Below, piece by piece: positions 7,861 through 17,057 of a DNA stretch of 64,000 nucleotides. Below the pieces are notes generated by a model. That model ran no database searches. It was given only the letters and a program-made list of their open reading frames with translations, and was not told where the DNA came from. This DNA is from UBA7803 sp034522075. GTDB lineage: Bacteria > Pseudomonadota > Gammaproteobacteria > Pseudomonadales > Azotimanducaceae. Position numbers and translations under genes: made by a program. The stretch covers positions 62,001 through 126,000 of the forward strand of contig JAXHLO010000023.1 in the NCBI GenBank assembly GCA_034522075.1. Reading direction: 5' to 3'. Within the stretch, counting starts at the first letter, position 1. Every line of letters begins with the position of its first letter.

Positions 7861-9007
7861 AGCCTCAGCCATGGCCGCATGCCCTTCGCACCGCGTCCGC
7901 GTGTCCCGGTGGACGGCGATGCTGGCCGTGCTGCTGGCGTCGTCGCTGACCGCCTGCGCGGGCCCGCCGGAGGTCCGCCTGCATGGTCCCGGCGATTACC
8001 CCGAGCGGCTGTCCGCCTGGGGAGTAGTCACACTGAACGGCGACCAGCTGCGGCTGGGCCGCGGCGTCGTGCCCTATGAGGTAGCCACCCCGCTGTTCAG
8101 CGACTATGCCCTGAAGTTGCGCACCATCTATCTGCCGGACGGCACGGCCATGCGCTACCGGGCGGCGCAGAGCTTCGACTTCCCTACCGGCAGCATCATC
8201 AGCAAAACGTTCTTCTATCCGCACGATGACGGCCATGCTCTGGCCGTGTCCGGCTGGAGCGGCGACGTCACAGCATTGAACACGGACGACTACCGGCTGG
8301 TGGAAACCCGGCTTCTGGTCAAAGAGGACAACGGCTGGTCGGCCCTGCCCTACGTCTGGGAAGGTGATGATGCGTATCTGCGCATCACCGGCGCGGTAGT
8401 GCCCATACGACTCGCCCTGGCCGATGCGCGCGGCACGGCGGAGATTCCCTATGTGGTACCGGCACGCAGCGAATGCGCCGGCTGCCACGCCACGGACCAT
8501 GATGAAGGCAGCCTGGAACTCATCGGTGTGAAAGCACGTCATCTCAATCAGCCTTACCCGGGCCAGGAGCGGTCACAGCTCCAGGCCTGGGAACAGCAGG
8601 GCCGTCTCACCGAAGTGCCCGAGGCCGCGTCACGGCCCGTCAGCGTAGCCTGGGACGATCCACGGGCCAGTGTAGAACAGCGAGCCAGGGCGTACCTGGA
8701 CAGCAACTGTGGTCACTGCCACAGCCCGGACGGCCCGGCGGCGACATCCGGTCTTATGCTCGATGCACACACCAGTGCCTACCGCCCGCTCGGTTTCTGC
8801 AAGCCGCCCATCGCGGCCGGGCGCGGCACCGGCGGGCGTCCGTATTCCATTGTCCCGGGTCAACCCGACCGGTCGATCCTCATCCATCGCATGGAAACCA
8901 GCGACCCTGCCACCCGCATGCCGGAAACCGGCCGTTCGCTGGCTCACCTCGAAGCTGTCGAGTTGCTGCGCCGGTGGGTACGCGAGTTGCCCGGGGAGTG
9001 CGTGTGA
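7853..9007 (+). CDS. SO_2930/HNE_0200-family diheme cytochrome c lipoprotein
   Basis: A 384-residue protein with a lipobox (SLTAC, Cys35) and two heme motifs, CAGCH at 208-212 and CGHCH at 286-290, separated by a conserved linker. The first 200 residues are a beta-rich domain with GVVPYEVATPLFSDYA, typical of the family. A start closer to the hydrophobic stretch (ATG of SAMAAC or later) is possible. It pairs with the beta-helix lipoprotein upstream. It is probably attached to the outer membrane or cell surface and active in electron transfer; the substrate is unknown. Confidence 0.82.
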   Translation: MVRASAMAACPSHRVRVSRWTAMLAVLLASSLTACAGPPEVRLHGPGDYPERLSAWGVVTLNGDQLRLGRGVVPYEVATPLFSDYALKLRTIYLPDGTAMRYRAAQSFDFPTGSIISKTFFYPHDDGHALAVSGWSGDVTALNTDDYRLVETRLLVKEDNGWSALPYVWEGDDAYLRITGAVVPIRLALADARGTAEIPYVVPARSECAGCHATDHDEGSLELIGVKARHLNQPYPGQERSQLQAWEQQGRLTEVPEAASRPVSVAWDDPRASVEQRARAYLDSNCGHCHSPDGPAATSGLMLDAHTSAYRPLGFCKPPIAAGRGTGGRPYSIVPGQPDRSILIHRMETSDPATRMPETGRSLAHLEAVELLRRWVRELPGECV

Positions 9008-9028
9008 ACGACGCGGCAGCCGCCGCGC

Positions 9029-9439
9029 TCAGCGCCAGAAATAGACGAACCGCCTGACCAGCAGAAAATTGCTGACGGTCGCCAGCGCTGCGCCAAGTGC
9101 CATCGCTATCAGGGGCCGGTTCAACGGCCCCAGCACCAGGACGGTATAGGTCCCCAGGTTGATCGCGGCACCCAGCCCCTGAACGAACAGATAGCGGGTG
9201 AGCTTGGCCCGGCGGACGGATGCGCCGAAAGTGTATCGGGCATTGAGCAGAAAGGTCACGGCGATGGCCGCCAGAAACGAGAGCACCCGGCTGCCCAGCA
9301 GCCCGCCCACCTCTGCAGCGTAATCGAGGCCATAGAGCAGGAAGGCCAGCACGGCCATATCCACCGTAAAACCCGCCGCCCCGACCACGAGAAAACGGGC
9401 GAGCTGGTGGCGCAGTCGCTGACTGAGTGGTGCCGTCAC
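9029..9439 (-). CDS. GtrA-family membrane protein
   Basis: A 136-residue protein with four membrane helices and the GtrA opening FLVVGAAGFTVDMAV. GtrA-like proteins are thought to help move lipid-linked sugars across the inner membrane. The start codon is GTG at 9439. It lies 19 bp after the thiamine-diphosphate enzyme on the same strand and is the last gene of a three-gene run. No glycosyltransferase partner is adjacent, which is unusual. Confidence 0.82.
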   Translation of the reverse strand: MTAPLSQRLRHQLARFLVVGAAGFTVDMAVLAFLLYGLDYAAEVGGLLGSRVLSFLAAIAVTFLLNARYTFGASVRRAKLTRYLFVQGLGAAINLGTYTVLVLGPLNRPLIAMALGAALATVSNFLLVRRFVYFWR

Positions 9440-9458
9440 CGCGGACCCCGATGCCTCG

Positions 9459-11003
9459 CTACACCACGGCCTCGATCAGGTGCGGCCCGCCTTGCGCCAG
9501 GGCATGGCGCAGGGCGTCCGCAAACGCCTGGCAGGTTTCCGCCCGCGTCCCCGGCACGCCCTGTGCCCGCGCCAGGGCAACCCAATCGAGATCCGGGCGT
9601 GACAGATCAAACAGGCTGGCGGCCCGTTCTCCCACGTCATTGATACCCAGGCGCCGATACTCGACGTCCAGGATGCCGTAACTGCGATTGGCATAGATAA
9701 CGGTGATCAGGTTCAAACCCTCGCGTGCAGCAGTCCAGAGAAACTGATTGGTATACATGGCACCGCCGTCGCCGAGCAGGGCGAATACCTGCCGCTCGGG
9801 ACACGCCAGCGCGGCACCCACCGCCGCCGGGCCGCCCTGGCCGATACTGCCGCCGGTGAGGTTCAACCAGCTGTGGCGAACACTGCGCTGCATGGGCGGA
9901 AAAGCCGCCCCGCCGCCGCCGGAATCGGCGGCCACGATGCATTGATCCGGCGCCAGCGCTGCCAGAATCTGGCTGACGTTGCGCGTACTGAGCTTGCCGT
10001 CCGGCAGGTCGGGACGCTGCCCGCTCCCCGCCGGTGGGGCCTGTTCCGCTCCCAGGTGCTGCGCCAGGGTGGTCAACGCGCCGGCACCATCCTCATGACG
10101 CTGCGCCAGACGCAGCACCCGGCAGGCGTCCGGGACGAGGCTGCTGGGTTGGCCCTGATAAGCAAAGAAGCTCACCGGCGCGTCGGCGCCAACCAGCACC
10201 AGGGTGTCCACATCGCCCATGAGCTCCAGGATCTGTTCCGGAAAGTACGGTAGTCGACCGACGGCAAACAGCTCCGGCCCCGCTTCCACCCGCGCCGGAA
10301 AGGTGCTGGAGAGAACGCGGCAGCCGCTGTGCGCCGCAATCCGCCCGGCTGCTGCCACGCCCTGCTCATCCAGCGCATTGCCGTCGAGCAGCAGCAAGGT
10401 CCGCGCATTCAGGGCGCCGGCCACCTCAGCCAGCCGGGATTCGTCGAACGCCCGGTAACGCTGCGGCAGCACCTGCGCCGCGGCCGGCCGGCTGTCGCCC
10501 CAGGCGCAATTCGCCGGAACGATGAGCGTGGCGACCCGCCCCGCCGGGTCCGCCTGCGCGGCCACGGCGGCCGCCACGGCATCCCAGCCGTCGCCGGCCA
10601 GACCATCGGCGGAACGCGCCGTGCGGACCCAGGCCGATACGGGCCGCGCAATACCTTCGATATCTGCCGTCAGCGGCGCATCGAAAGGCACATGATGCTG
10701 GGCATGGTCGCCCACCACGTTGATGAGCGGCGTGGCCGCCCGGCGGGCGTTGTGCAGATTGGCGACGCCATTCCCCAGGCCGGCACCGAGGTGCAGCAGG
10801 GTCATGGCGGGGAAACCGCGCATGCGTCCATAGCCGTCGGCAGCGCCGGTAGCCACACCCTCGAACAGACACAGTACCGGGCGTAATGCCGGTACCGCAT
10901 CGATGGCTTCCACCAGGTGCATTTCCGAGGTGCCGGGGTTGGCGAAGCACACCTCCACACCGGCCTCCACCAGAGCGTCGATCAGGGCTCGAGCGCCGTT
11001 CAT
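9459..11003 (-). CDS. Thiamine-diphosphate-dependent enzyme, acetolactate synthase / benzoylformate decarboxylase-like
   Basis: A 514-residue ThDP enzyme. The N-terminal Pyr domain has the catalytic Glu48 (CLFEGVATGAADGYGR). The middle domain lacks a clear FAD-binding signature. The C-terminal PP domain has the ThDP motif GDGGAMYTNQFLW...NRSYGILD around residues 419-445. The general class is 2-oxoacid decarboxylase or carboligase. Its ATG overlaps the stop of the MFS transporter by 4 bp, so uptake and metabolism of one substrate are probably coupled. It is distinct from the second ThDP enzyme at 24755. Confidence 0.85.
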   Translation of the reverse strand: MNGARALIDALVEAGVEVCFANPGTSEMHLVEAIDAVPALRPVLCLFEGVATGAADGYGRMRGFPAMTLLHLGAGLGNGVANLHNARRAATPLINVVGDHAQHHVPFDAPLTADIEGIARPVSAWVRTARSADGLAGDGWDAVAAAVAAQADPAGRVATLIVPANCAWGDSRPAAAQVLPQRYRAFDESRLAEVAGALNARTLLLLDGNALDEQGVAAAGRIAAHSGCRVLSSTFPARVEAGPELFAVGRLPYFPEQILELMGDVDTLVLVGADAPVSFFAYQGQPSSLVPDACRVLRLAQRHEDGAGALTTLAQHLGAEQAPPAGSGQRPDLPDGKLSTRNVSQILAALAPDQCIVAADSGGGGAAFPPMQRSVRHSWLNLTGGSIGQGGPAAVGAALACPERQVFALLGDGGAMYTNQFLWTAAREGLNLITVIYANRSYGILDVEYRRLGINDVGERAASLFDLSRPDLDWVALARAQGVPGTRAETCQAFADALRHALAQGGPHLIEAVV

Positions 11004-12526
11004 TGCACTGCCTCCATGGCCGCCCGGCGGGAATGCAACTCGCGGACGATCTCCGCGTGCCGCTGCCGGTCCAGTTTATGTTTCGAGTAACACCACACGC
11101 TCACCACGGCGAAGCCCGCGACTATGGGTCCATATATCAGGCCCAGCCAGGTGAGGGTCTCCGGCGGAACGTCGGCGGCGGTCTGAATCTCCGGCCCCCG
11201 CGGCCAGCTTATGAGATCCAGGGCGACCCCGCCCACCACGTTGCCAATTCCCGAAGTGAACTTGCCGGAGAACGATACGGACGCGAAGAAGATACCTTCC
11301 TGGCGGCGGCCGGTGGCCAGTTCGTGCTCGTCGACGATGTCCGCCACCATGGAACCGAACGTCACCAGCGCCTGCACTACACCGATGCCCTGCAGCAGCT
11401 TCACCACCACCAGCGAGGTGACCAGCTCACCGGTGCCGTTCTCCGGAAACCAGCCGAGCAGCCGCAGCACCACGGGAACGATCTGGCAGGCCGCCCACCA
11501 GCCGGTGCCGAAGACGATGGAGGGCTTCTTGTCGAAGAGCTGATTGAGGCGGCGGGCAAACAACGCCCCCACCATGATGCCGACAGGATAAGCCGCAAAG
11601 AACGCAATGTTGTCGCGGCTCGACAATTCCCAGAAGTAGGTGTTCATGTGCAGGTTCAACGCCGTGTCGACGCCGACCATCATGAAAACGATGAGCACCC
11701 CGGCAAACAGCCAGCGAAACGAACGGTTTTCCAGGGCAACCCCGACTTCCCGTCCCATGCGGGAAAGCGCGGCGGGAAATGAAATCCGCACATCCGGTCC
11801 GCTGGCCCTGGGCAGGCGTGGTATGTGCGACTGCGTGCCCCAGGCGGAGGTCAAAATGGACACCAGCATGAGCAGGGCCATGCACAGGGCGAAGGGCTGA
11901 TAGGCCGCCACATTGAACTGGCCGTGGGCGTGCTCCGGGGTTGCCTGAAAAAACAACCCGAAGCCGATCGCGAAGGCAGCCAGCATGCCGAAGGTGCTGA
12001 AGAACTGCCGATAGGCGACCACGGTCGTACGCTCATCGAAGTTGCTGGTCAGCTCGGCGCCCAGGGCAATGTGGGGTACGTGATAGAGCGTCATGGCGCC
12101 GCGGGTCAGCACGGCGAACACCAGCAGCCACAGAAACAACGGAAAGCCGCTGATGTCCGGCGGCGAGAACAGAAAGTAGAACGTGATCGCCAGCGGCAGT
12201 GCCGAGGCATACATGAAGGGGTGGCGCCGCCCCAGGCGGGAATGCCAGTTGTCCGACAGTGATCCGGCCAGTGGATCCGTCACCGCATCGAACATGAGGG
12301 CGATACCCACAGCCAGCCCAGCATAGGTGCCTGACAGCCCCAGAACCTGGACGTAGTAGAAAAACAGAAACACGGCGAATGCGCCGTTCTTGATGCCTTC
12401 CGCGGCCTGGCCGAAACCGTATGCGAACTTGGTGCCGAAGCCGAGTTCACCGGCCGGCTGCTGATTCGCCGGTGTACTTTCCGTTGCCAAAGATCTCTCC
12501 CCGGAAGACTTCTGCGACCGGATCAT
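11000..12526 (-). CDS. MFS transporter, GPH (glycoside-pentoside-hexuronide) type
   Basis: A 508-residue protein with about twelve membrane helices and the GPH hallmarks: FGYGFGQ-like start (GTKFAYGFGQAAEG), the loop DAVTDPLAGSLSDNWHSRLGRRHPFMY after the second helix, and a central cytoplasmic loop. GPH carriers use Na+ or H+ to take up sugars, though many relatives in acyl-CoA-rich genomes have unknown substrates. First gene of the MFS - ThDP enzyme - GtrA run. Divergent, 30 bp away, from a thioesterase gene. Confidence 0.85.
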   Translation of the reverse strand: MIRSQKSSGERSLATESTPANQQPAGELGFGTKFAYGFGQAAEGIKNGAFAVFLFFYYVQVLGLSGTYAGLAVGIALMFDAVTDPLAGSLSDNWHSRLGRRHPFMYASALPLAITFYFLFSPPDISGFPLFLWLLVFAVLTRGAMTLYHVPHIALGAELTSNFDERTTVVAYRQFFSTFGMLAAFAIGFGLFFQATPEHAHGQFNVAAYQPFALCMALLMLVSILTSAWGTQSHIPRLPRASGPDVRISFPAALSRMGREVGVALENRSFRWLFAGVLIVFMMVGVDTALNLHMNTYFWELSSRDNIAFFAAYPVGIMVGALFARRLNQLFDKKPSIVFGTGWWAACQIVPVVLRLLGWFPENGTGELVTSLVVVKLLQGIGVVQALVTFGSMVADIVDEHELATGRRQEGIFFASVSFSGKFTSGIGNVVGGVALDLISWPRGPEIQTAADVPPETLTWLGLIYGPIVAGFAVVSVWCYSKHKLDRQRHAEIVRELHSRRAAMEAVQ

Positions 12527-12556
12527 CCGTACTCAACCGATCCCGGTCAAGGTAAG

Positions 12557-13060
12557 ATGAGCGCCATGAATTCAGCGCACATCGGCTTCGACAGTCCCGT
12601 GGTTTGCCCGCTGCAGACCGTGGAAGAAGCATGGATCGACTACAACGGCCACATGAACATGGCCTACTACAATGTGGCCTTCGACCGCGCGCTGGATCAC
12701 GTATACGACCTGCTGGGCGTGGGCCAGCAATACGTGGCCGCCGGCGCCGGGTCGTTTTTCACCATGGAAGTACACGTCAACTATATCCAGGAGCTGGTGC
12801 ACGGCGATCCCATCCGCGTTCACTTTCAGCTACTCGATCACGATGCCAAGCGGCTGCACTTCTTTCAGCATATGTACCACGCGGACCAGGACTATCTGGC
12901 GGCAACGTCCGAACAGCTCGCCCTGCACGTCGACCTCGCGGTACGCCGTGCCGCGCCGGTCGCCGATGCGATCATGCAGCGCGTGCAACATCTGCACGAC
13001 GCCCATGCCGGGCTGCCGCGCCCTGAGCTGGCGGGCCGTTCCATCGGCATTCGCCGCTAG
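12557..13060 (+). CDS. 4HBT-fold acyl-CoA thioesterase
   Basis: A 167-residue single hotdog domain with the 4-hydroxybenzoyl-CoA thioesterase motif WIDYNGHMNMAYYNVAFD at about residues 27-44; the Asp and the following Asn-Gly-His-Met match thioesterases found fused to or beside carnitine dehydrogenase. No carnitine genes are in this window, so the substrate is open. A short AAGGT precedes the ATG. It sits 37 bp before fumC and may be co-transcribed with it. Confidence 0.8.
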   Translation: MSAMNSAHIGFDSPVVCPLQTVEEAWIDYNGHMNMAYYNVAFDRALDHVYDLLGVGQQYVAAGAGSFFTMEVHVNYIQELVHGDPIRVHFQLLDHDAKRLHFFQHMYHADQDYLAATSEQLALHVDLAVRRAAPVADAIMQRVQHLHDAHAGLPRPELAGRSIGIRR

Positions 13061-13097
13061 TGTCGTGTATTGCCAACCCCTACAGGAGACCCCGACC

Positions 13098-14489
13098 ATG
13101 AGCAACTACCGCGAGGAACGTGACAGCATCGGCCCCATGCAGGTTCCCGACGAACGCTACTGGGGAGCGCAGACGCAGCGCAGCCTGCTGAACTTCCCCA
13201 TCGGCAACGAGCGCATGCCGTGGCCGGTGGTGACCGCCTATGCGCGGCTGAAAAAGGCCTGCGCGCTGACCAACGCGGAACTCGGCGTGCTGGAGATCGA
13301 ACACGCCAACGCCATCGTCCACGCCTGCGACGAAGTCCTCGACGGCAAGCTCAGCGATGAATTTCCGCTGTCGGTGTGGCAAACCGGTTCCGGCACCCAG
13401 ACCAACATGAACTTGAACGAGGTTCTGGCCAACCGGGCCAGCGAACTGCTCGGCGCAGATTTCCGCAGCGACAAACCGGTCAAACCGAATGACCACGTCA
13501 ACGCCAGCCAGAGTTCCAACGATACGTTCCCCACGGCCATGCACCTGGCCGTGTTCGAACAGATCCACCAGCACACCCTGCCGCGGCTGGCCGAGCTGCA
13601 GACTGCGCTGACAGAGAAAGCCGAGGAGTTTTCCAGCATCGTCAAAAGCGGACGGACCCACCTGATGGACGCCACGCCAGTCACTCTGGGCCAGGAGTTC
13701 GGCGGCTATGCCGCCCAGCTACAGCGCGGCCGGGACGCCCTGCAGGACAGCCTCAAACGCGTGGCGGAACTGGCCATCGGCGGCACCGCCGTGGGTACCG
13801 GATTGAATGCGCCGCTGGGTTTCGCTGAAGCCGTCGTGGCCCGGCTGGCCGCCGACACGGGGCTGCCCCTGGTCGAGGCCGGCAACCGCTTCGAAGCCAT
13901 GAGCGCGCACGACGCCATGGTGGAAATCAGCGGCAGCCTAAAGCGTGTGGCGGTGAGCCTCATGCACATCGCCAACCAGATACGCCTGCTGGCCAGCGGC
14001 CCGCGGACGGGTATCGCGGAGCTGATCCTGCCAGCCAACGAGCCCGGCAGCTCCATCATGCCCGGCAAGGTCAACCCGACCCAGTGCGAAGCCATGGCCA
14101 TGGTCTGCGCCCAGGTCATGGGCAACGATACGACGGTGAGTGTGGCCGGCAGCCACGGCCATCTGCAGTTGAACACCTTCAAGCCGGTGATCGCCTACAA
14201 CGTGCTGCAGAGTGCAGGACTGCTGGCCGACGCGGCAGACAGCTTCAACGAACGCTGCGTATCGGGCATACAGGCCAACCGCGAGCGCATCGCCGAGCTG
14301 CGCGACCGCAGTCTCATGCTGGTTACCGTCCTGAGCCCGCGTCTGGGCTACGACAAAGCGGCGGAGATCGCCAAAACGGCTCATGGCGAAGGTCTGACCC
14401 TGCGCGAGGCCTGCCAGAAGCTGGGTTATCTGAGCGCGGAGGAATTCGACGAAATCGTCGATCCCGGCAAGATGGTGGGCCCGGGATGA
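13098..14489 (+). CDS. fumC: Class II fumarate hydratase
   Basis: A 463-residue enzyme interconverting fumarate and L-malate in the TCA cycle, a cytosolic tetramer without iron-sulphur cluster. It carries the class signature SSIMPGKVNP with the catalytic Ser at 318/319, plus GTQTNMN and NDHVNASQSSND substrate-binding motifs. The length is typical. The start at 13098 is supported by the ribosome site CAGGAGA at 13082-13088; the longer upstream frame overlaps the thioesterase gene and is not used. Confidence 0.97.
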   Translation: MSNYREERDSIGPMQVPDERYWGAQTQRSLLNFPIGNERMPWPVVTAYARLKKACALTNAELGVLEIEHANAIVHACDEVLDGKLSDEFPLSVWQTGSGTQTNMNLNEVLANRASELLGADFRSDKPVKPNDHVNASQSSNDTFPTAMHLAVFEQIHQHTLPRLAELQTALTEKAEEFSSIVKSGRTHLMDATPVTLGQEFGGYAAQLQRGRDALQDSLKRVAELAIGGTAVGTGLNAPLGFAEAVVARLAADTGLPLVEAGNRFEAMSAHDAMVEISGSLKRVAVSLMHIANQIRLLASGPRTGIAELILPANEPGSSIMPGKVNPTQCEAMAMVCAQVMGNDTTVSVAGSHGHLQLNTFKPVIAYNVLQSAGLLADAADSFNERCVSGIQANRERIAELRDRSLMLVTVLSPRLGYDKAAEIAKTAHGEGLTLREACQKLGYLSAEEFDEIVDPGKMVGPG

Positions 14490-14523
14490 GCTGGCCGCGG
14501 CCGACCCCGGCCGCGGCACTTCA

Positions 14524-15669
14524 TCAATAGCCTTCCAGATCGCCGTAGCGGCTGCGGTGAAAGTTGACGTCACCGTAGGTCTGTTCGGTCACCGCCGCCC
14601 GCTTCAGGAAAAAGCCGATATCGAACTCGTCGGTCATCCCGATGCCGCCATGCATCTGGATGGCTTCCCGGGAAACCCGGTTGAACGTCTCGCCCACCTT
14701 GGCCTTGGCCAGACTCGCCAGCCTGGCAATCTCGGCAGAATCGCGTTCCTCGTCCAGCGCCGTCAGCGCTTCCAGCACACAGGATTTGGACAGCTCGACT
14801 TCACAGAACATGTCTGCGGCGCGGTGCTTGAGCCCCTGGAAGGAGCCGATGGGCACACCGAATTGCTCGCGTTCTTTCAGGTACTGCACCGTGCGCTCGA
14901 AGGCCTCCTGCAGGCTGCCGAGCATTTCCGCACACAGGCCGATGCGGGCGATATCCAGCGCCGGATCGAGCACGTCGGCGCCCTGATCGACTTTGCCGAT
15001 CACGTCGTCGGCTGAGACCTTGACGCCCTTGAGCTCGATGTTGGCCGTGTTGCGGGAATCGGCCATTCTGGTGCGCTGCACACTGACCCCGGAGGCTTCG
15101 CGGTCGACCAGGAACAGCGTGATGCCGTCGCGTTCGCCCGGCTGGCCGCTGGTGCGCGCCGCCACGATGAGCTTGTCCGCCGAATTGCCATCCAGCACGA
15201 AGGTCTTGGCGCCGTTCAAGGTAAAAGTGTCGCCGGCGGACTCTGCCGTCGTGGCGATGCCGTAAGGATCGTGGCGGTGTGATTCTTCCAGCGCCAGCGC
15301 CAGCAGCAACTCGCCGCCGGCGATGGCGGGCAGCAACTCGGACTTCTGCGGCTCGCTGCCGCCCAGATTGATCAAGGTACCGCCCGTCCACACCGTGGCA
15401 AACAGCGGGCTCGCGGTGAGGGTGCGGCCGGTCTCTTCAGTGACTACGCCGAGGCCTTTATAGCCGAACGCCAGCCCGCCGTATTCTTCCGGCCAGGGAA
15501 TGCCGGACCAGCCGAGCTCAACCATGGATTTCCAGGTTCCCCGGTCGAACGCATCGGGATCATCGGCATCCCGGAGTTTACGAAGCTGTGCAATGGGCGT
15601 GCTGGCGGTACAGAAATCCCGCGCACTGTCTTTGAGCATGTTCTGCTCGTCGTTGAGAATCATGGGCAT
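14524..15669 (-). CDS. Acyl-CoA dehydrogenase, PimD-like
   Basis: A 381-residue acyl-CoA dehydrogenase-family protein (start MPMILNDEQ, ribosome site GGGGGGA upstream). The C-terminal FAD contact region AIQMHGGIGMTDEFDIGFFLKR is intact, while the substrate-loop motif is divergent (LEESHRHDPYG), as in small subunits of heteromeric enzymes. No large-subunit partner lies beside it, so it may pair with a subunit encoded elsewhere. Possibly co-transcribed with the secreted protein upstream at 15740. Confidence 0.87.
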   Translation of the reverse strand: MPMILNDEQNMLKDSARDFCTASTPIAQLRKLRDADDPDAFDRGTWKSMVELGWSGIPWPEEYGGLAFGYKGLGVVTEETGRTLTASPLFATVWTGGTLINLGGSEPQKSELLPAIAGGELLLALALEESHRHDPYGIATTAESAGDTFTLNGAKTFVLDGNSADKLIVAARTSGQPGERDGITLFLVDREASGVSVQRTRMADSRNTANIELKGVKVSADDVIGKVDQGADVLDPALDIARIGLCAEMLGSLQEAFERTVQYLKEREQFGVPIGSFQGLKHRAADMFCEVELSKSCVLEALTALDEERDSAEIARLASLAKAKVGETFNRVSREAIQMHGGIGMTDEFDIGFFLKRAAVTEQTYGDVNFHRSRYGDLEGY

Positions 15670-15739
15670 GGCGTCCCCCCGAAAAGGCCAGCCCGGAATG
15701 AAAGCAAAAGCACCCGCCAATGTCGACCCCGCAGGCGGC

Positions 15740-16291
15740 TCATGAGCCGGAATCCGCGGCGGCACGGCGGTAGAACCCTTCGAACCAGGGTTTCCATTCC
15801 CCCGGCTCCCGTGCCTCCTCGAAAAACTGCCGGACCCGGCCATCTTCCAGCGGTGTCCAGGTGCCGCGAAAGGGGTGTGTGCGTGAATCCTCGAGGTAGG
15901 TGATGGTGCCTTCCAGCACCATGCTGCCGTCCGCCAGGCCGCCGGATACGTCGATCTGCGTCTGCGGCGAGATCCACACCTGGCGCCAGGCCTCGGCAGC
16001 CGGGTCGTAGAAATTCAAGCTGACACCGGTGCCGCCCTGCGCGCCCTCCCAGCGCTCCACCAGAACACAGCCGCCCTGTTCGCGCTCGATGCGGTTGCGC
16101 CCGGCTTCCCGGCCATCGGCCAGCGATACGACCCATTCACCGATCCAGAAATCGAAGGCACGGTGGGGCGGTGACTCGCAGGGCCCGGCGGTTGCCGTCA
16201 CCGCTCCGGCCCAGCCGGCCAGCAGCGCCACGCCGACGACGAGACGGACCGCCCGGGTCCAGAGAGGTTTCACGTCTGGTTGTGCACACAT
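15740..16291 (-). CDS. Exported protein of unknown function (DUF1579-like)
   Basis: A 183-residue protein with an N-terminal signal peptide (about residues 10-36). The mature part opens FDFWIGEW, followed by a beta-rich domain with Trp/Tyr-rich strands (GGCVLVERWEGAQGG, SLNFYDPAAEAWRQVW). This FDF-W-GEW pattern is typical of DUF1579-like lipocalin-type barrels of unknown function. The ATG at 16291 (MCAQPDV) is preferred; an upstream start at 16348 would add 19 residues before the signal peptide. It lies 70 bp upstream of the acyl-CoA dehydrogenase gene. Confidence 0.7.
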   Translation of the reverse strand: MCAQPDVKPLWTRAVRLVVGVALLAGWAGAVTATAGPCESPPHRAFDFWIGEWVVSLADGREAGRNRIEREQGGCVLVERWEGAQGGTGVSLNFYDPAAEAWRQVWISPQTQIDVSGGLADGSMVLEGTITYLEDSRTHPFRGTWTPLEDGRVRQFFEEAREPGEWKPWFEGFYRRAAADSGS

Positions 16292-16364
16292 GATTTGATC
16301 CCGGCCGCCGGTCCCCAGATCTGATGATAAAGTAAGGACCTTCAGCAATCAGCATACCCCAACC

Positions 16365-17057
16365 ATGTCCACCGCTGCCGGCGCCGATGCCGCCCGTGAC
16401 CTGCTAAGTCTGCAGGCCCTGCTCCGCGACACCCTGCCTATGGCACGCATCGAGGCGCAGCCATTGCCCGGTTGCAGCGAAATCACTCTGGGATTGATCA
16501 ATGCGGATTTTCCGCTCGGACCGCTACCTCCGGACGTCATGCACAACGTCATTGCCAGACCGGCCTACTGGGCGTTGTGCTGGGGCAGCGGGCTGGCCCT
16601 GGCGCGCTACCTGCTCGACAACCCACACCGGGTGCGCGGCCGCCGGGTGGTCGACCTGGGGTCCGGTTCCGGGGTCGTGGCTATCGCAGCCGCCCTCAGC
16701 GGCGCCGCTCGAGTCATCGCCTGCGATACCGATGCCGGCGCTCGTGCCGCCACCGCTGCCAATGCAGCGCTGAACGGCGTGGGGCTCGAGGTAGCCGCTG
16801 ACCTGGCAGCCATCCCCGCGGACAATGACCTGCTGGTCATGGCCGACGTCCTCTACGACCGCAGCAATCTGGGGTTGCTGACGCTGGCAACCGGCTATGC
16901 TGACGAAATTCTGGTGGCGGATTCGCGCCTGGCGACCCTGCCGGATAGCGATTACCGGCCGCTGGGAGAAATCGACGCGCTGACCTTTCCCAATCTCGGC
17001 GAGTTCGACGAATTCGGTACGGTTCGATTGTTCCAGCGGGCGGGCATTTCCGGCTGA
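16365..17057 (+). CDS. Class I SAM-dependent methyltransferase (ETFB-lysine/L11-type)
   Basis: A 230-residue Rossmann methyltransferase. Motif I VVDLGSGSGVVAIAA is near residue 94, with an acidic loop ACDTDAGA after it and MADVLYD at about 157. The N-terminal part resembles the electron-transfer-flavoprotein beta-subunit lysine methyltransferase and PrmA families, which would fit a genome rich in ETF-dependent dehydrogenases, but this is inference. The last 106 bp overlap the 3' end of the convergent gene. Confidence 0.78.
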   Translation: MSTAAGADAARDLLSLQALLRDTLPMARIEAQPLPGCSEITLGLINADFPLGPLPPDVMHNVIARPAYWALCWGSGLALARYLLDNPHRVRGRRVVDLGSGSGVVAIAAALSGAARVIACDTDAGARAATAANAALNGVGLEVAADLAAIPADNDLLVMADVLYDRSNLGLLTLATGYADEILVADSRLATLPDSDYRPLGEIDALTFPNLGEFDEFGTVRLFQRAGISG

